Assembly (NCBI GenBank): GCA_021399445.1
Contig: JAJTUQ010000003.1
Span: 1,364,001-1,428,000, forward strand
DNA: 64,000 nucleotides
Direction of reading: 5' to 3'
From: Xylogone sp. PMI_703
Taxonomy: Eukaryota > Ascomycota > Leotiomycetes
Shown here: one piece after another, positions 44,856 through 57,367 of the stretch
Layout: each line of letters begins with the position of its first letter
Position numbering within the stretch: position 1 is the stretch's first letter
Notes under the pieces: model-generated
The model's input: only the letters and a program-made list of their open reading frames with translations
What the model was told of the DNA's origin: nothing
Database searches by the model: none
Position numbers and translations under genes: made by a program

Positions 44856-46827
44856 TCAATTCCTACCAAGCAACAGCTCCTGAATAAATATATCAGCGGC
44901 CTTCTCACCTATAGCTAGCGCCGTGTTGTTGGTATTTGCAGCAACATTGCGTGGTACAATACTCAGATCAGCAATCTTCAGCCCTTCGACACCATAAACA
45001 TTTAGATCCGTATCCACAACACCCATCTTCTGGAATGGTAACATTTTACATGTTCCCAGTGAGTGCCAAGTAGTATTGACGTTCTCACGAAGCCACTTCT
45101 CGAGAATGAAGTCATCCTCCGCGGTATACGCGATATTTTCCACTTGCGTAAGTGGACCGTCAACCTCAATACACGCAGCTTTTGAACCAGCAGGAAAAGG
45201 GGGATGACAGAAAGCAACTTCGCCTCGGTAGGTTTCCATACGACGTGCAATCTCGCGTTGCTGTTTATACCCCCACATATGCGTCTTTATGTCAATATCG
45301 TGGATATCCGAAAAGAAACCTGTTTTCAGGTCAAGGGGGTCACTGAGGTCCGGGCCTGTAATATGTACATGGCCACGAGAATAAGGATATACAGAGAAGA
45401 CTGAGACAGAAAAGTACTGTCCTACAGGGACCGCGGTTGGATCCGCTGGGAAACTACTCAGATATTAGTATTCACTATCGTATCACCAGATATTGTTTTT
45501 GGCTTACGTGTTTACCAGAGACATGATTACCAGCGGTCGATTTGGTTTCTCTCTAAAATCACGGTTCCAGGCCTCCTGGAATTCAGGCCCAAGAGCAGCA
45601 GCGTCTGCTTCGGTTGGCCGAAGTTTACCGGTCACATCCATAGCATTCCAGCCCAGTATTTTGTCACCGTTCTTGATCAACTCAGTAGCATCTGATCGAC
45701 CACTGATGACCGCATCAAGAGTCTCCCCCGTGCTTAAGTTAGATCTGTAGGGATATACAAGTAAGTTATGATCTTCATATTCATGGCCGACTCCAGGAAG
45801 ATCAACAGCAAGAGGAACTCCAGCTCGCTCAAGCAACTCAGGTCTGCCTATGCCAGACCTTTCAAGTAGAGGTGGCGTGCCGCAAGCTCCGCAAGATGCT
45901 ATTACCATTTTTCTCGCCTTGACAGTCCGGAGGCGAGGTATACTCGAAGTGCCGGTAGAAGTATTTGGGTTAGGCTTGAGCTCAACCCCGACGGCTCTCT
46001 TGCCTTCTAATAATATGCGAACAATCTGGCTATGCACGAGTACGAGTAAATTTGGATGTCTACCGTCTTGAAGCCTAGGATGCAGATATCTAGAGGCTGC
46101 ATCTTGCCGCTGGCCAGTTGGTGAGACGTAGCGTGATGCACGGTGAATACCATTGTTGGAATCCATGTCTTGTAAATCTTCAATCTCAGGCCAGCCCAAC
46201 TTATTCGCCGCTGCAATGAAATCGTTTTCTGATCTGGAGGCCCGGAATGGACCCTTTGATACATGAATTGGACCATCGTAGCCATGGCGTTCTTTTGCAC
46301 CTGGGCTGTGATACGTTTCAAGCTATACAAGTTCTTAGATTTCAGTATAAATTTGAGGGACATTTTGAATACCTTCTTCAAATACGGCAACATTTCCTCG
46401 GCTGACCACCCAGGTGCATCCCAGGAATCGAAATCTGATCGCTGGGCTCGACTATACATCATGAGATTTATCGAGGAGCCTCCACCAAGGATACCTCCCG
46501 ACGGAACAATCAGTTCTCTATCACCGAGCTGACTCTCCTTGATGGCTTTATAGAATATGCTCGCTGTGCTATTAGGCGCAAGATTTGCAAGGACCAATGC
46601 TGGGTGGATAATGGTTGGAATGTTATTGTTGGAACCACCCTCAATCAGCAAAATCGATAGGTCTGGCGCAGCATCTGCTAGCCTTGCAGCAACCACACAG
46701 CCCGTCGTGCCTCCTGCAGAAGGTAGTGAGTAATACATTGATATCGAAAACTCAGCTTACACATACCTCCCGCAATTATCACATCTACATCTTGGATATC
46801 ATCCGGAAGCTCTTCGTACAACCCCAT
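44856..46827 (-). CDS. GMC-family FAD oxidoreductase (alcohol oxidase-like)
   Basis: 604-residue flavoprotein that would oxidise an alcohol with oxygen or another acceptor. Four exons: 46827-46767, 46713-46373, 46322-45508 and 45453-44856. The FAD-binding motif IIAGGGTTGCVVAARLADA follows the first splice; GMC signature 1 is SGGILGGGSSINLMMYSR; signature 2 is GACGTPPLLERSGIG. The catalytic pair is the His in TTWHSLGTC (about residue 533) and the Asn in ANTNNTALAIGEKA (about 578). The closest look is to fungal alcohol/methanol-oxidase-like GMC proteins. No signal peptide is seen, and the C-terminus (LLLGRN) is not a peroxisomal SKL-type signal. Same strand as the epimerase and flavin-reductase-like genes. 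Confidence 0.92.
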
Positions 46828-48199
46828 GTCGAACTTGATTTAGAATTCTTTCATACACAATTAGCATGGCTAGAGCGTATTAAAGATCATTATGAACATG
46901 AAATATGACTGTTACCGCAGGTGATTATCTACACAATTTAGGTATCTGAGTCTACGAAGTGTCTATTGCATTCTCCTGTTCTTGACTGAGCAAGCTGAAC
47001 TCTCTCGTCCTTATACTTATGACCGTACGTAAATCTGTACGTGGCGCGGCTGCGCTAAACCATCTCCCAAGATGCCCAGAATCCATTGATTGATTCAAAC
47101 GCACCACGAGGCTGCGCTCTGTGATTAAAGGCCTTGGCGAATACTCGGGGTCCAATAATAAAGCCGAGTCTCACGTACAATGAATGAGAGAAGATAGACA
47201 TTTTTACAGCCGTAAAAAAAGTCACAGCAAACGCAAGTTCTGAATCGCAACACGCTCTCGTTCCCTTTCTAGTAATGCGTTCCTCCGCCAGCTTAAAACT
47301 GATATTACTATGTCTAAATTAATGTCGATGTTTAGACTTTTTGGTCTGTGAATGGATCTACGTAACTGAAAGCATAACGTAATAATACTGCATGCTATTT
47401 GTATCCGGAGAGAAAAGGGACAAGAATGCAGCTAGTTCGATAAGAGTACAGTATTTTCAATCCACTTGATTTCCTTCCATATAATAGCACGTCACTATCT
47501 TATAAACTGAGGATTTATATCTACAGTCTAACTAATAAGAAAAAGGAATAGCAGTCGGAGTTTAATTGTGGTATAGATCCACTATAAAGACAGCTAATAG
47601 ATTGGCTCCGTTTACCCAGTCGATACAATCAAGGCAGCATTAGTAATGGAATTAAGAACGGATCGACAAATCATTTATAGTCATGAACCAAATTGAGTTT
47701 CTGGGTTAGTGAGGCTTTGTAGGCGACGGTGGATTTATAATATTTGGCCCAGACTTTATAAAGGCAGCACTCAACATAGGAAGCAAGTCTACTTATACGA
47801 TGAGACTCCTCAAGTAGGATTTGAGCCAATATTAATTGATAGAGCGATTTAAATTTGAGTAGGCACAGTTGATGCTTGGCTGAACTCATTTAATACAGGT
47901 ACTACGAAATTGCCAGAATGACTTGTCATAGCCCGCGATATATTGCAGCACCATCTGATCTAGGCATTCTTATTCGCAGCAACTATTTCCGAACGACGAA
48001 GACCCAAACTTAAGACTATAGATAACAGAGTAAGCTTATATTGATTTTAATGTAAGGTTACTCTCATTAACAAGCTCCCCGACCAACACGTATAGAGTGT
48101 TGCATATCATACATTTAGTTTGGTCATTATTCGTCTCCCACCATCCCACTCCCACTTGAAGCAAAAACAAACATAGATACTCTTTTCAGAAAGAAGAAT
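46828..48199. other. Intergenic stretch with no supported gene
   Basis: About 1.4 kb: promoter side of the GMC gene and 3' flank of the next MFS gene. A 72-codon frame at 47671-47889 has no recognisable motif. Nothing else supported. Confidence 0.4.
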
Positions 48200-49865
48200 C
48201 TATAAGAACCACCTAAATTCCTCCGCAGATGGTCCGTCTCTCAATAAGCTAGTCGGGACATCCCTCGCCAAGATCTTCTTGCCGGCCCTTCGGTCTCTTC
48301 TCTTATTATCCCAGAGCATATATGTACCCAGACAAGCTGTGATCAGAGCCCCACAAGCACCAAAGATTGCCGTCGTGATTAGGGCGGGAGTATATTTTGG
48401 CGCATCTTTGGCGAGGAAGACATTCGAGCTCACGAGGCCCATGAGATTAGCGAGAGGGACACCAACGGACGTCAATACCACTCGGCGGCCCTCATTGGCT
48501 GTGTTATTGTTGTACCAGGTCGAAAGGAGGACAGAGGGTGCCGAAGTACCCCAGCACATCATGAAGGTAGCGAAGTAGGCGACATGGATCTGTTTCTGAA
48601 CATCAGATATGGCGGCGTAGATAATGAAGCCAATGAAGGTGAACGCGTAACCGAGGATGATGAAGGGGAAACGAAGACGGAGGAAGTCCGATGAGAAGGC
48701 GAGGATGAGCAGCATGCAGGCACCAGTGATATTAGGAGCAACGGTATAGAGGTTTGTCTTGACAGTGGAATATCCCAAGCGGGCCACAATTTGTGGGAGG
48801 AAAAGAGAGACAGACTGGATGGGCACTCCCAGGCAAATTTCGATACCGAGGAAAGCGTAAGTGGAAGGATACTTGAAGATCTTCAGAGCATCCTTGAAGT
48901 TAACCTTCTCTGCCACAACAGCAGAAGAGTCGACCTGGATGCGGTGGAACGCAAGGGCTCTTTCCTCCTCGGTAAGGAACTTGGCCTCGCTGATGTTCCG
49001 TGGGAGGTACCAATATGCAAAGACGGAGAAACAGACGGATGCTGCACCCTCAATGATGAACAGATAACGCCAGACAAAGAGGTGGGACTTAATATGGAAG
49101 ACACCAAATGCTAGGAGACCCGAGAAAGCGTTGGCGATGTTGGAGGCGGCATAGAAGATGGCGAGACGACGGGCAAGTTCTCCACGTCGATAGAAGGTAG
49201 TCTGATAGTAGATGACCAGTGGAAAGAAGGCCGACTCAGCCATTCCAAGAAACCAACGCAAGGCAAAGATGCCGCTGAAGTTGGTGGCCGCAGCCGAAAG
49301 CAGCGTGAAGGAACCGAAGGAAAACATCATAAGAGGCAGAGCTCTAGCAGCACCGAATTTCTTTCCCAGCATGGCCAAGGGGAGAGCGAAGATGACATAT
49401 GGCACGAAGAAGATGGAAACAATGTCATTGTACTGATTGCCGCTGAAGTTGAGATCTGGTTCGGTCATTAGATGGGGTTGTATGAAGTTTTGGGATGCAC
49501 TTAAGGCAGTACTCACCCTTACTGAGCCCAGCTGTTTGAGCGTTTCCCAAGTTTCCCTTGTCCAGTGCATTGAAGAGGTCTAATCAAAGTAAGTTGAGTA
49601 TGTTGTACCGGTTGAACTATGGTGGCGATACTATAACAATAACAACGGCGCATTACTTACACATGATAGCTAAGACAGGCAGGATACGAATATCAAACTT
49701 GCGGCATAGCCTGCGTTCAGCCGCGTGGTCAACGACCCTGGCTGTCTCGAACATATTTCCAGAAGAACTCTCGACATCGTTGATAGATGCTGCGGGATCC
49801 TTGGACGATGACCCAGCGCCATGGTTGGCCGGTTGGGTCTCCTTCTCACCGTTGATGGAAGACAT
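48200..49865 (-). CDS. MFS anion:cation symporter, nicotinate/vitamin transporter-like
   Basis: 507-residue plasma-membrane uptake carrier of the ACS family (Tna1/Dal5-like). Three exons: 49865-49661, 49579-49517 and 49455-48200. The N-terminal tail includes AAERRLCRKFDIRILPVLAIM, running into YLFNALDKGNLGNAQTAGL (the family's DK(G/N)N-type segment) and DLNFSGNQYNDIVSIFFVPY. FLGMAESAFFPLVIYYQTTFYRRGE is the conserved TM4-5 loop. The C-terminal tail ends SAEEFRWFL, with the FR(Y/W) ending common in this family. The start MSSINGEKE was chosen over an in-frame ATG 19 codons upstream. The gene is notably richer in GC than the AT-rich genes to its left. Nicotinate as substrate is likely but not proven. 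Confidence 0.9.
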
Positions 49866-52800
49866 TGTAGCGAATGGTCGGCACAGGGACGGGGCAGATG
49901 GCAAAGCCGCAATCACCAACAAGTACGTAGATATGGGAGAAGGAGAGGATTTTAAATGGAGAAGAGAAGAGGTGAGGTTGACGCGAAGGGCAAAGAGGGG
50001 AAGTGCGATGGATGATCGACAGGCCAGCGATGGTTAGATATAAGATTAGAGTAACAGTACATACTGTAGAATACCGGTACGACCAGTGCATCGTACATGG
50101 GACAGGCAGTTCCAACGGGCAACTCATCCCTTGTCCTTGCGCTCTTGCACACGCAACTACCGCGTTCCTGCTCCCCTTCCCATGGGGCTGGAGAGAGCGA
50201 GAGAGCAAAGGCAACTCGCCAAGAGAAGAGATAACTCAAATCGCCACATGGGCAATCAAGGAGGCCCAGCCGGGATGGTTACGATCGCGGAGATCATTAA
50301 CCCCTATCGAGTTACTACCAACCCATAGCCATTGACTATCGAGGACCGACCATCGACAAATCTTGCTTTGCGTCTGGGGAGGACGATGCTTAACCCCACG
50401 CTCTTCAACCTCCCCATCGCCATGGCTTCCTTTTGTTGTCTCTCCAATTGATTGACTTTGTCCGCCATCCCCAGCCGGCAATCGCTGCGACGCTGGCATA
50501 ATAATACCTCACACCACCATCCCGGGGTCTTCCAACGACTCTTTTCGCGTTCTCTTTCGTTTTGGGTTATGGCCGGCTTCTTTCTCTCTTCGTCCCCCTC
50601 TTGTTTTGCCCCAGCCGGCCACCCTTGTTGAGTCCAGTGCTCCTAGGGAGATAACGAGGTCGCATAGAGTAAAGAGCCCCGTAACAGAACGATGCCCTGA
50701 CTGGTAAAAGCCCGGATAAACAGCCAGCAACAAACGAGGACCAGGGCGCGATTGGAGGACGCTCTTGCCCAAAGAGTCCATCGCAGCTGCCCTTCAGTGC
50801 TGTCGCGTTATCTCAAGCGCCGATAAGGAGCTTCCTCGGTCTTACAGCCCAAATACGAAGGCGATCGCTTTGTTGCTGGGGACAGAAGAGGACAACGGGC
50901 TTTTACGTGTCGGCCACACTCTGGCAGAATGTGTTTCGGCTTGGATTTTTGGCGAGAGTCATTATTATTAGCTATTCTAAGCTACGGGTATGCTTCTTTT
51001 ATCGTGCTTCATCAGCTTTGTAGCATCCGTTTTTGTTTTTATTTTGACCTCATCCAGAGGAGACTTAACCTGGGACTGGACTTTATCTGTTGCCATATGA
51101 CCTGAATAGCAAGTTACAGCAATATCTCCCATACACACGCGAAGACACGTAATCATTCCCACTCATGTGAGTGATCACCGAGCCGGTAAGACGCGTCTTC
51201 CACAGCGACCAAAACATTGCTCTTCCAGCCAAAATCACAGAACTATTGCAGTAGAGTAGAAATGACCTCCAACATTGAACAACCTCTAAAATAAGCTCTA
51301 TTCCCCCCACGCCTTTCTCCCTCTTCCACCTCTTTCCCCTCGCAATCATGCCCTACCCGTCCATCTCCCCGCAAAATGTCGCACTGGCCTGCCCGTTTCC
51401 AACTTCCTCCTCTTGTCCTCTCAACCCTGCCGACCAGCCCGCCTCCATCGGGCCTCAAGGGCGTGATTTCCGTCTCCATTGGCTGGCGCTCCCCCAGCCC
51501 GGCGAACCCAACCCGGACCAACCGATTTGGCAGCGGAGATTTGACGTGGGAAGGCGGTCTGGAAGCGTCATTTCGTGTTTGCCGCCGAGAGTGGCCTTGG
51601 TTGCAACTCTCCCCAGACACCAAGCTTCCACGCTCTTGTTTGCCTCAACGGGCCTAGCCACAGACAGAGGCAATTATCTAACAGCGTTACAGTGGGGGGT
51701 TGACGGATTTCTCGCGGTATATCTTCAGCCCAGCGCGTGGGGGATGGGGGAAGGGTTTCTACGTGAGATCCTTACCCCTGATGACATCTACGGCAAGACG
51801 CTCTCCACAATAAAGAAACGAGGAACGGCACGTACGAACATCGATAGTCATCGTGATTCAGATTTTGACTTCTGACACTGCCACAAGAATTGTTTCAATC
51901 ATGTAACGTAGCATCAATCCTGAATTATCATTGGCCTATGAGCGTGGAGGTGCCGTGGGGAAGAGAGAAGACAAAAAGTATCACTGGAATCAGACTTTTC
52001 GCGCATGGACTGCAGTTGCTAATTCTAGAACAGCTCTACTATCCGCCACTTTATCCATATCATCATCATTTCCTTCCATTTGTCCGGCTTCTATCCTCTC
52101 CGCTCGACACACGAATTTCATCCCACGTTTTCCAGAGCTATGGTCCAGCCATTCATGAGCATGAGCGGTTGAGTCAATAAACGGCGTCGTAAATTCCCTC
52201 AATGTATGAGCACATGCCTCAGAAGTAGCTCAACAGCCTCCTTCTAGATAGCATTCTCATGTTAAATGTGCTGGACGGGACCGAGACACTGCTGTTGGAC
52301 ATCCTTGAATGTCTTCTTCTTCAAGTGACTATACTCATAAATACACCATTAGAACTATCAACAGAGGATGTTCAGACCCATATGGTGTTCAATTTCCTAG
52401 TTCATCGATGTCTTCTCATATCACCAGCTACAGAGTCGGAATGTTCAGGTAGGCATATATATCATCGGGGTACACGCATATGTACTGGTCTATTGACAGT
52501 CAGACTGTCGGTCTTGAAGTTCTAACTTGCTTCTCACTCAAGCTAATCCAAGATAAACAATTTTTTGATTTAGCATGGATGGATTTGCCATAATGAATAG
52601 GTTGTTCTATGCGGGAGCACCTCTTCTTTTAGCAGTAACGAGTCGGCATCTTCACTCAGTTCTCTATGATTTTCTATACAAGGGGGAGTATCAGTTGTGA
52701 GGAGTGAGGAGCGCGAATTGGTATCTAGAGTGGGAATGATAGCTTCAGGTTATGCAATGAATGTATAACTACACAAATGTTCTATCAAATTCAAATGCAT

Positions 52801-53487
52801 CATTCTTTTACATTTCTAAAGTATAAAGATATAGGCAACAAATCTACCAACATTTACAAGCTATTTACCTTCAAAGTAACAAATTGGTATAATAGGTGCC
52901 ATATGATCTATGGATCGATCCCCTGACACATTTTCTTTGTGCCCCTAGTTCGTTTTCTTTGTACCTGCCTATTTGGGCACTCAGTGAAAGCCGATGCGGG
53001 GATGTCGGTACATCACTTAATCGGTTTAAGGTTCCGGATACTGGTTGGAGGAGTATTTCCCTCTTGTCTACAAGAAGGAAATGTGGCCTGAGCTGTTGCT
53101 CTTGCTGTATGGTTGCATCGTACGTAAAAGTACCGCACACTCCAGTCCAGGCCATAGCCAGCGCTGCGTCCCAGATCGACCGGGTGGAGGAGTTTAATCA
53201 CCTTTTCGGGAACTCGGTAATGATACGGATCAAAGACCGACGAGGGCTCCTTTGGCCGCGTGGGGGTGGGGGATGAGGAGGTTGTTTTTGGACTGGTTTC
53301 CTATCTTACACGCTTCTAATAGTGGATCACGATGAACGCGAGATAGTGTCCAGCGGAGGTTATATGGCCAAACAACTTTGTAACTAGAAAGGCAAAGCTT
53401 GAGAGAGATTTTGCCAGAAGAGGGGGAACCTAAGAGCAATCGTATAGCTCATAACAATCGCAGATTTACGCTCGCACAAATCCACAC
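49866..53487. other. 3.6-kb non-coding stretch, GC-richer in its left half
   Basis: Lies between two divergent genes, the MFS carrier and the D-serine-dehydratase-like gene. From the gene boundary to about 52 kb it is visibly richer in GC and has pyrimidine-rich tracts (for example 51300-51430); from 52 kb on it returns to AT-rich. Several mid-length frames overlap on both strands, the longest at 51348-51875 (175 codons, plus strand), but none shows a domain, a good splice extension or a consistent reading frame. It may be a long promoter with an unannotated non-coding transcript. Confidence 0.45.
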
Positions 53488-55070
53488 ATGTCATCCTTCT
53501 ACACCATCTCTCCTAAAGAGGAATTATCCTCGGCGTACGTGGGAAAGAGTATTCACAATGTGCCAACTCCAGCTGCCATCATTGATCTTGCTGTCGTAAA
53601 AAGAAATTGTCAACGCATGCTTGATGCATGTGAGTCCTTACAACTCGAATGGCGGGCTCACGTAAAGACACATAAGGTAGGGCGAAGAATTCCACAATTA
53701 CCATATCTGAGGTCTCTCTTTTGATATCACAAATCCTTAACCTTTATTTAATAATTGCCAGCTGACTCAATACCCAGACAGTTGAGCTCACCCAGCTCCA
53801 AGTCGGCTCCTCCCCTTCTCGCCCGGTTAACCTCATCATTTCTACCATCGCCGAAGCAGAGCTACTACTTCCACTGCTAAAATCATATCGCGCCCAGAGC
53901 CGGCCTGTCAATATACTATATGGGCTACCTATATCGCCTGGACAGATTCCCCGACTTGCTTCAATCGCCAAAGAGTTAGGACCTCGCAGCATCAGCGTCC
54001 TACTTGATCACCCTTCCCAGATCAGCCACCTTCAATCTTTTGTTGACCTCTCCAATGGCGTGGCACCTCTTGCCCACGTAAAAATTGATATGGGTGGCTC
54101 CCGAGCCGGCGTCATCCCAGGAAGTGAATCGTTTAACGCCGTTATTGATGCGGCACTCAAGGCACATGAAAAGGGCACTATCATTCTTTCCGGCCTTTAC
54201 TCCCATGCCGGCCATAGTTATGGCGGCGACAGTCCTGCAGCCGCCATGACGATGTTGCAAGCTGAGCTTCTAGCCCTTCAAGCTGCTGCAGAAAGCATCA
54301 TCTCAACCTCTCATTCCGCCACTCTCCCACCTTTAACGCTTTCCGTAGGCGCATCGCCAACTGCACTATCTATTCAGAACCTCCTTAATGATGACAATAA
54401 CGAGTCAACATCCAACGGCAACTCTTCCAAAACGAATGGCACTACTGCAACTAGTAGCCTTGCAAAGCCTGACGACTCTTCAAAGGCCCACTTTGCCAGC
54501 CTTTCTCTTCGCACTCTCCTCAAGACTCTCAAATCATCCAACCTCATTGTCGAGATTCACGCCGGTGTCTATCCAACGCTAGACCTTCAACAACTCGCTG
54601 CTCACTCTATCTCTACCTCGCGGCTGTCTTGGTCTGATATTGCCTTCACAATTGTAGCAGAGGTTGTCAGCAATTACCCTGGCCGTGGCACCAACGGCTA
54701 CCCTGAAGCTCTCATTGGTGCTGGAGGATTAGCTCTCGGTCGTGAACCTTGTAAAGCATATCCCGGCATGGCCATGCTAACGCCGTGGAATCGGCCCGGT
54801 GTGAAGATCCCGGAGAGGGAGCTACCAGTAGAGGCTCATAACGGCTGGATTGTGGGAAGATTTGCGCAGGAGCACGGTATCGTGACGTGGATGGGAGAAG
54901 CGGAGGGAAAGCAGCCAGATGAGCTAGTAGTAGGCCAGAAAGTGAAGTTATGGCCCAATCATGCATGCATTGCAGGGAGTCATTTTGGATGGTATTTTGT
55001 AGTAGATACTGAAAGATCAGGGAAAGAGGATGAAATTGTTGATATTTGGGTTAAGGCAAGAGGTTGGTAG
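53488..55070 (+). CDS. D-serine dehydratase / D-threonine aldolase-like PLP enzyme
   Basis: 493-residue pyridoxal-phosphate and zinc enzyme of the fold-type III family that includes eukaryotic D-serine dehydratase. Exons 53488-53676 and 53778-55070 join HVKTHK to TVELTQLQVG. The N-terminal barrel begins VGKSIHNVPTPAAIIDL, and the PLP lysine lies in RAHVKTHK (about residue 60). KIDMGGSRAGV and LYSHAGHSYGG are family blocks, and the zinc ligands are the His and Cys of PNHACIAG near the C-terminus. A Ser/Asn/Thr-rich insert of about 40 residues, containing NESTSNGNSS, interrupts the domain after IQNLLND. The usual reaction is D-serine to pyruvate and ammonia; activity on other D-3-hydroxyamino acids is possible. 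Confidence 0.9.
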
Positions 55071-55393
55071 ATATATCAAGGACATGCAAAGATAAATTTA
55101 AATCAATATATATACACTAAGTTAATATATCATGCAGCTATGTGATAGACCAAGTTTATCAAAATGTTAAATTTACTTGGTTTCATCATGTTAGCCTTTG
55201 CTATCCCCAGACACAATCCCGCGAGTCGGGGCACATGAATATTGCCAGTGTCATTTTGGGATAATACAATCACATTCATTCCATTATATATTATTCTATA
55301 GATAATGGCATTCAATCAATATATGAGACTATCTATCTGCAAACCAAATCCCAATCATAATGATAATATGTTCCCCTCTGCTGATAGCCGATT
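55071..55393. other. Intergenic region between convergent genes
   Basis: About 320 AT-rich bases between two 3' ends; no gene seen. Confidence 0.4.
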
Positions 55394-56445
55394 TCAACCT
55401 AGCTTCCTAGCCACCACCCGATCCATAGGCTGATGCGGAACAACGCCCTTGCTGTATGAGAGTTTTACATTATCAAACAATATTTCCATTTCTTTGGCTG
55501 TTTCTTCATCCGATAGACCAGTCCGTCGAAAAACTACTGGCATCACTCCATTAAGAGCCCCGAGATACCACTCTCGACTTGCCTGGGCCTCATCGGGCTT
55601 AGATATAGTGCTGTATCTCAGCACATCTACATCACGGAATCCCATATCCTCCTCAAGAACTATCTTGACTACGCGTGGTAAATCATTGCTAAACCCAACG
55701 CTGGTGGCATAATTCCGAACAAGCTCTAAGTATTCAACATTTCTACCTTTCGGTCCACCGTTGAAAGTCGTTTCGGCGATTACGAAGTCGTCCCACACGA
55801 GATATCCATTTGGTGCTGGATGACAAAGTTTTAGACTATTTAATCGTAGCAAAATGATGTTCGACTGAGCTTACCAAGGAGTTCTACCAGGTTTTTCAAG
55901 ATGTCCGGAATCTGGTGGATTGTCACCGCGAAAACAAGAAGTCGCACATGGACGATATCAAATTTACCGTGAAATTCTGAAGGAAAGGCCTTCGTCATAT
56001 CATGGGTGGAAAATGCAATATCTTTCCCCAAGCTTTCTGGAGAAGGAAAAAGCTTATCGGTAATGTCAAAGCCGTGGAAATAGCGAGCCTTATTGCAGTC
56101 TTGGGGTTTTATGCGTGCGAGCCAATCTCTAACGTCGAGGATCCAGTTCCTGAATTCAAGGTAACAAAGTATTAGATTATAAGATCTCAGATATAGTTAT
56201 CCAGATTAATGAGGGATACTCTTACCCTGTTCCACATGCTACATCAGCCACAGCTTTGATCCCTTGGGTAGGAATCTTTTTAGGAATTAGCTCGTTATCA
56301 AGAACCCTCTGAAGGAATAGATGCTGAGCATCAAGCCTGGCACATGTGTTAGAGCCAGCTACAGAAAATCATGGGAAGGCATCTACCTCTTTCTTTCAAC
56401 TTCATCCCGCTTATGCAGGATGTAGAGCTCTTCTTGCACTGTCAT
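55394..56445 (-). CDS. SAM-dependent methyltransferase, LaeA-like
   Basis: 288-residue class I methyltransferase of the LaeA-like/fungal secondary-metabolism group. Four exons: 56445-56387, 56336-56226, 56149-55875 and 55815-55394. MTVQEELYILHKRDEVERKRLDAQHLFL is the family-typical helical opening (positions 1-28). Motif I is VADVACGTGNWILDV, split by an intron after CGTG; the acidic residue after strand two is in FHGFDIT, and DIVHVRLLVFAV with NGYLVWDDF matches later motifs. Members transfer methyl groups to small molecules or act as regulators of clusters. It is divergent from a Zn2Cys6 regulator, which supports a specialised pathway. The methyl acceptor is unknown. Confidence 0.88.
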
Positions 56446-57367
56446 TTTTTACTATTATGGTCTAGATAATTCCTGCAATTATAAATCGTAGTATAAACGT
56501 AAATATAGTAGAAATTGAAGGTTAAATAGTTTTCAGTAGCTCGCATCCACCTACCCATGCTGCCTGAACGATCACACATTTCCTAGCCCATACCCACTGG
56601 GCTGATGTCAGTATCCCCTAGAGAGGGACACGTAGACTATCAACTAATTGTTACTCCGTTCAGCAACATCGTCCACCATTAAGACAAAAGCCCACAAAGC
56701 TATGGGTTAGAACTAAAGCATTTAAGTGGCCAGCTAGAGTTTTTAGTGGTAGTTATGACCAAGATAACGTAAGCCAGAGATGGCAAGTTTAAAGTATCAT
56801 CTTGTAAAGAGGATATACAGAATGTTAATAAGCAAATTGGCCCTTATAAAGCCATATTAAATTAGACCAGTGGATAAAACTAACAAACAAAGGGGGCCAC
56901 ATGCATGTTGCCAAGAAATTAAGCTTCAGCTGCTCGGGAATACTTGCCCCAACTCCAGCTTAACTCTCGCTGACAAGATGACCCCAACATACCGGTGGTG
57001 TCCCATATGAACCACGCAGCTAATTGGGGCATTGCGGGAACGCTTATTACTGTATACGGTAATTGACAATCCCTAGTTCTGACTAATCTAACAGCTCCCA
57101 TGGTGAGCAAGAATTCGCGATTCTCTCGCACACAAACGAACACAGGAAGCCTGAAAGACCAAATCAGCGCTTTTAAAAATTCTAATATTGCTCGTTATTC
57201 AATATCCACTTGCTTAGAGATATTATCTCGTTTTGACTTGAGCATATTAGCTCACGTGATCTATCCGAAAACAGGATAGCATAGAGTTCAGGTGTAAACC
57301 TCATCCCACCACGAGATGGAATACTGATTGGATACACCTTATTAACAAGAACGAGCAGCACGAATAC
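56446..57367. promoter_or_regulatory. Divergent region between methyltransferase and regulator with E-box palindrome
   Basis: About 920 bases. TCACGTGA (57252-57259), a palindrome containing the CACGTG E-box, lies 109 bases upstream of the regulator's ATG. The same core occurs in the 25.6 kb divergent promoter. Otherwise AT-rich without a supported gene. Confidence 0.4.

Noticed and set aside
47671..47889. 72-codon minus-strand frame considered as a transposon fragment
   Set aside because: No recognisable reverse transcriptase, transposase or integrase motif.
51348..51875. 175-codon open frame in the GC-richer intergenic region
   Set aside because: It has low-complexity Pro/Ser/Arg content, overlaps equally long frames, and shows no domain or splice pattern; the GC richness alone explains its length.
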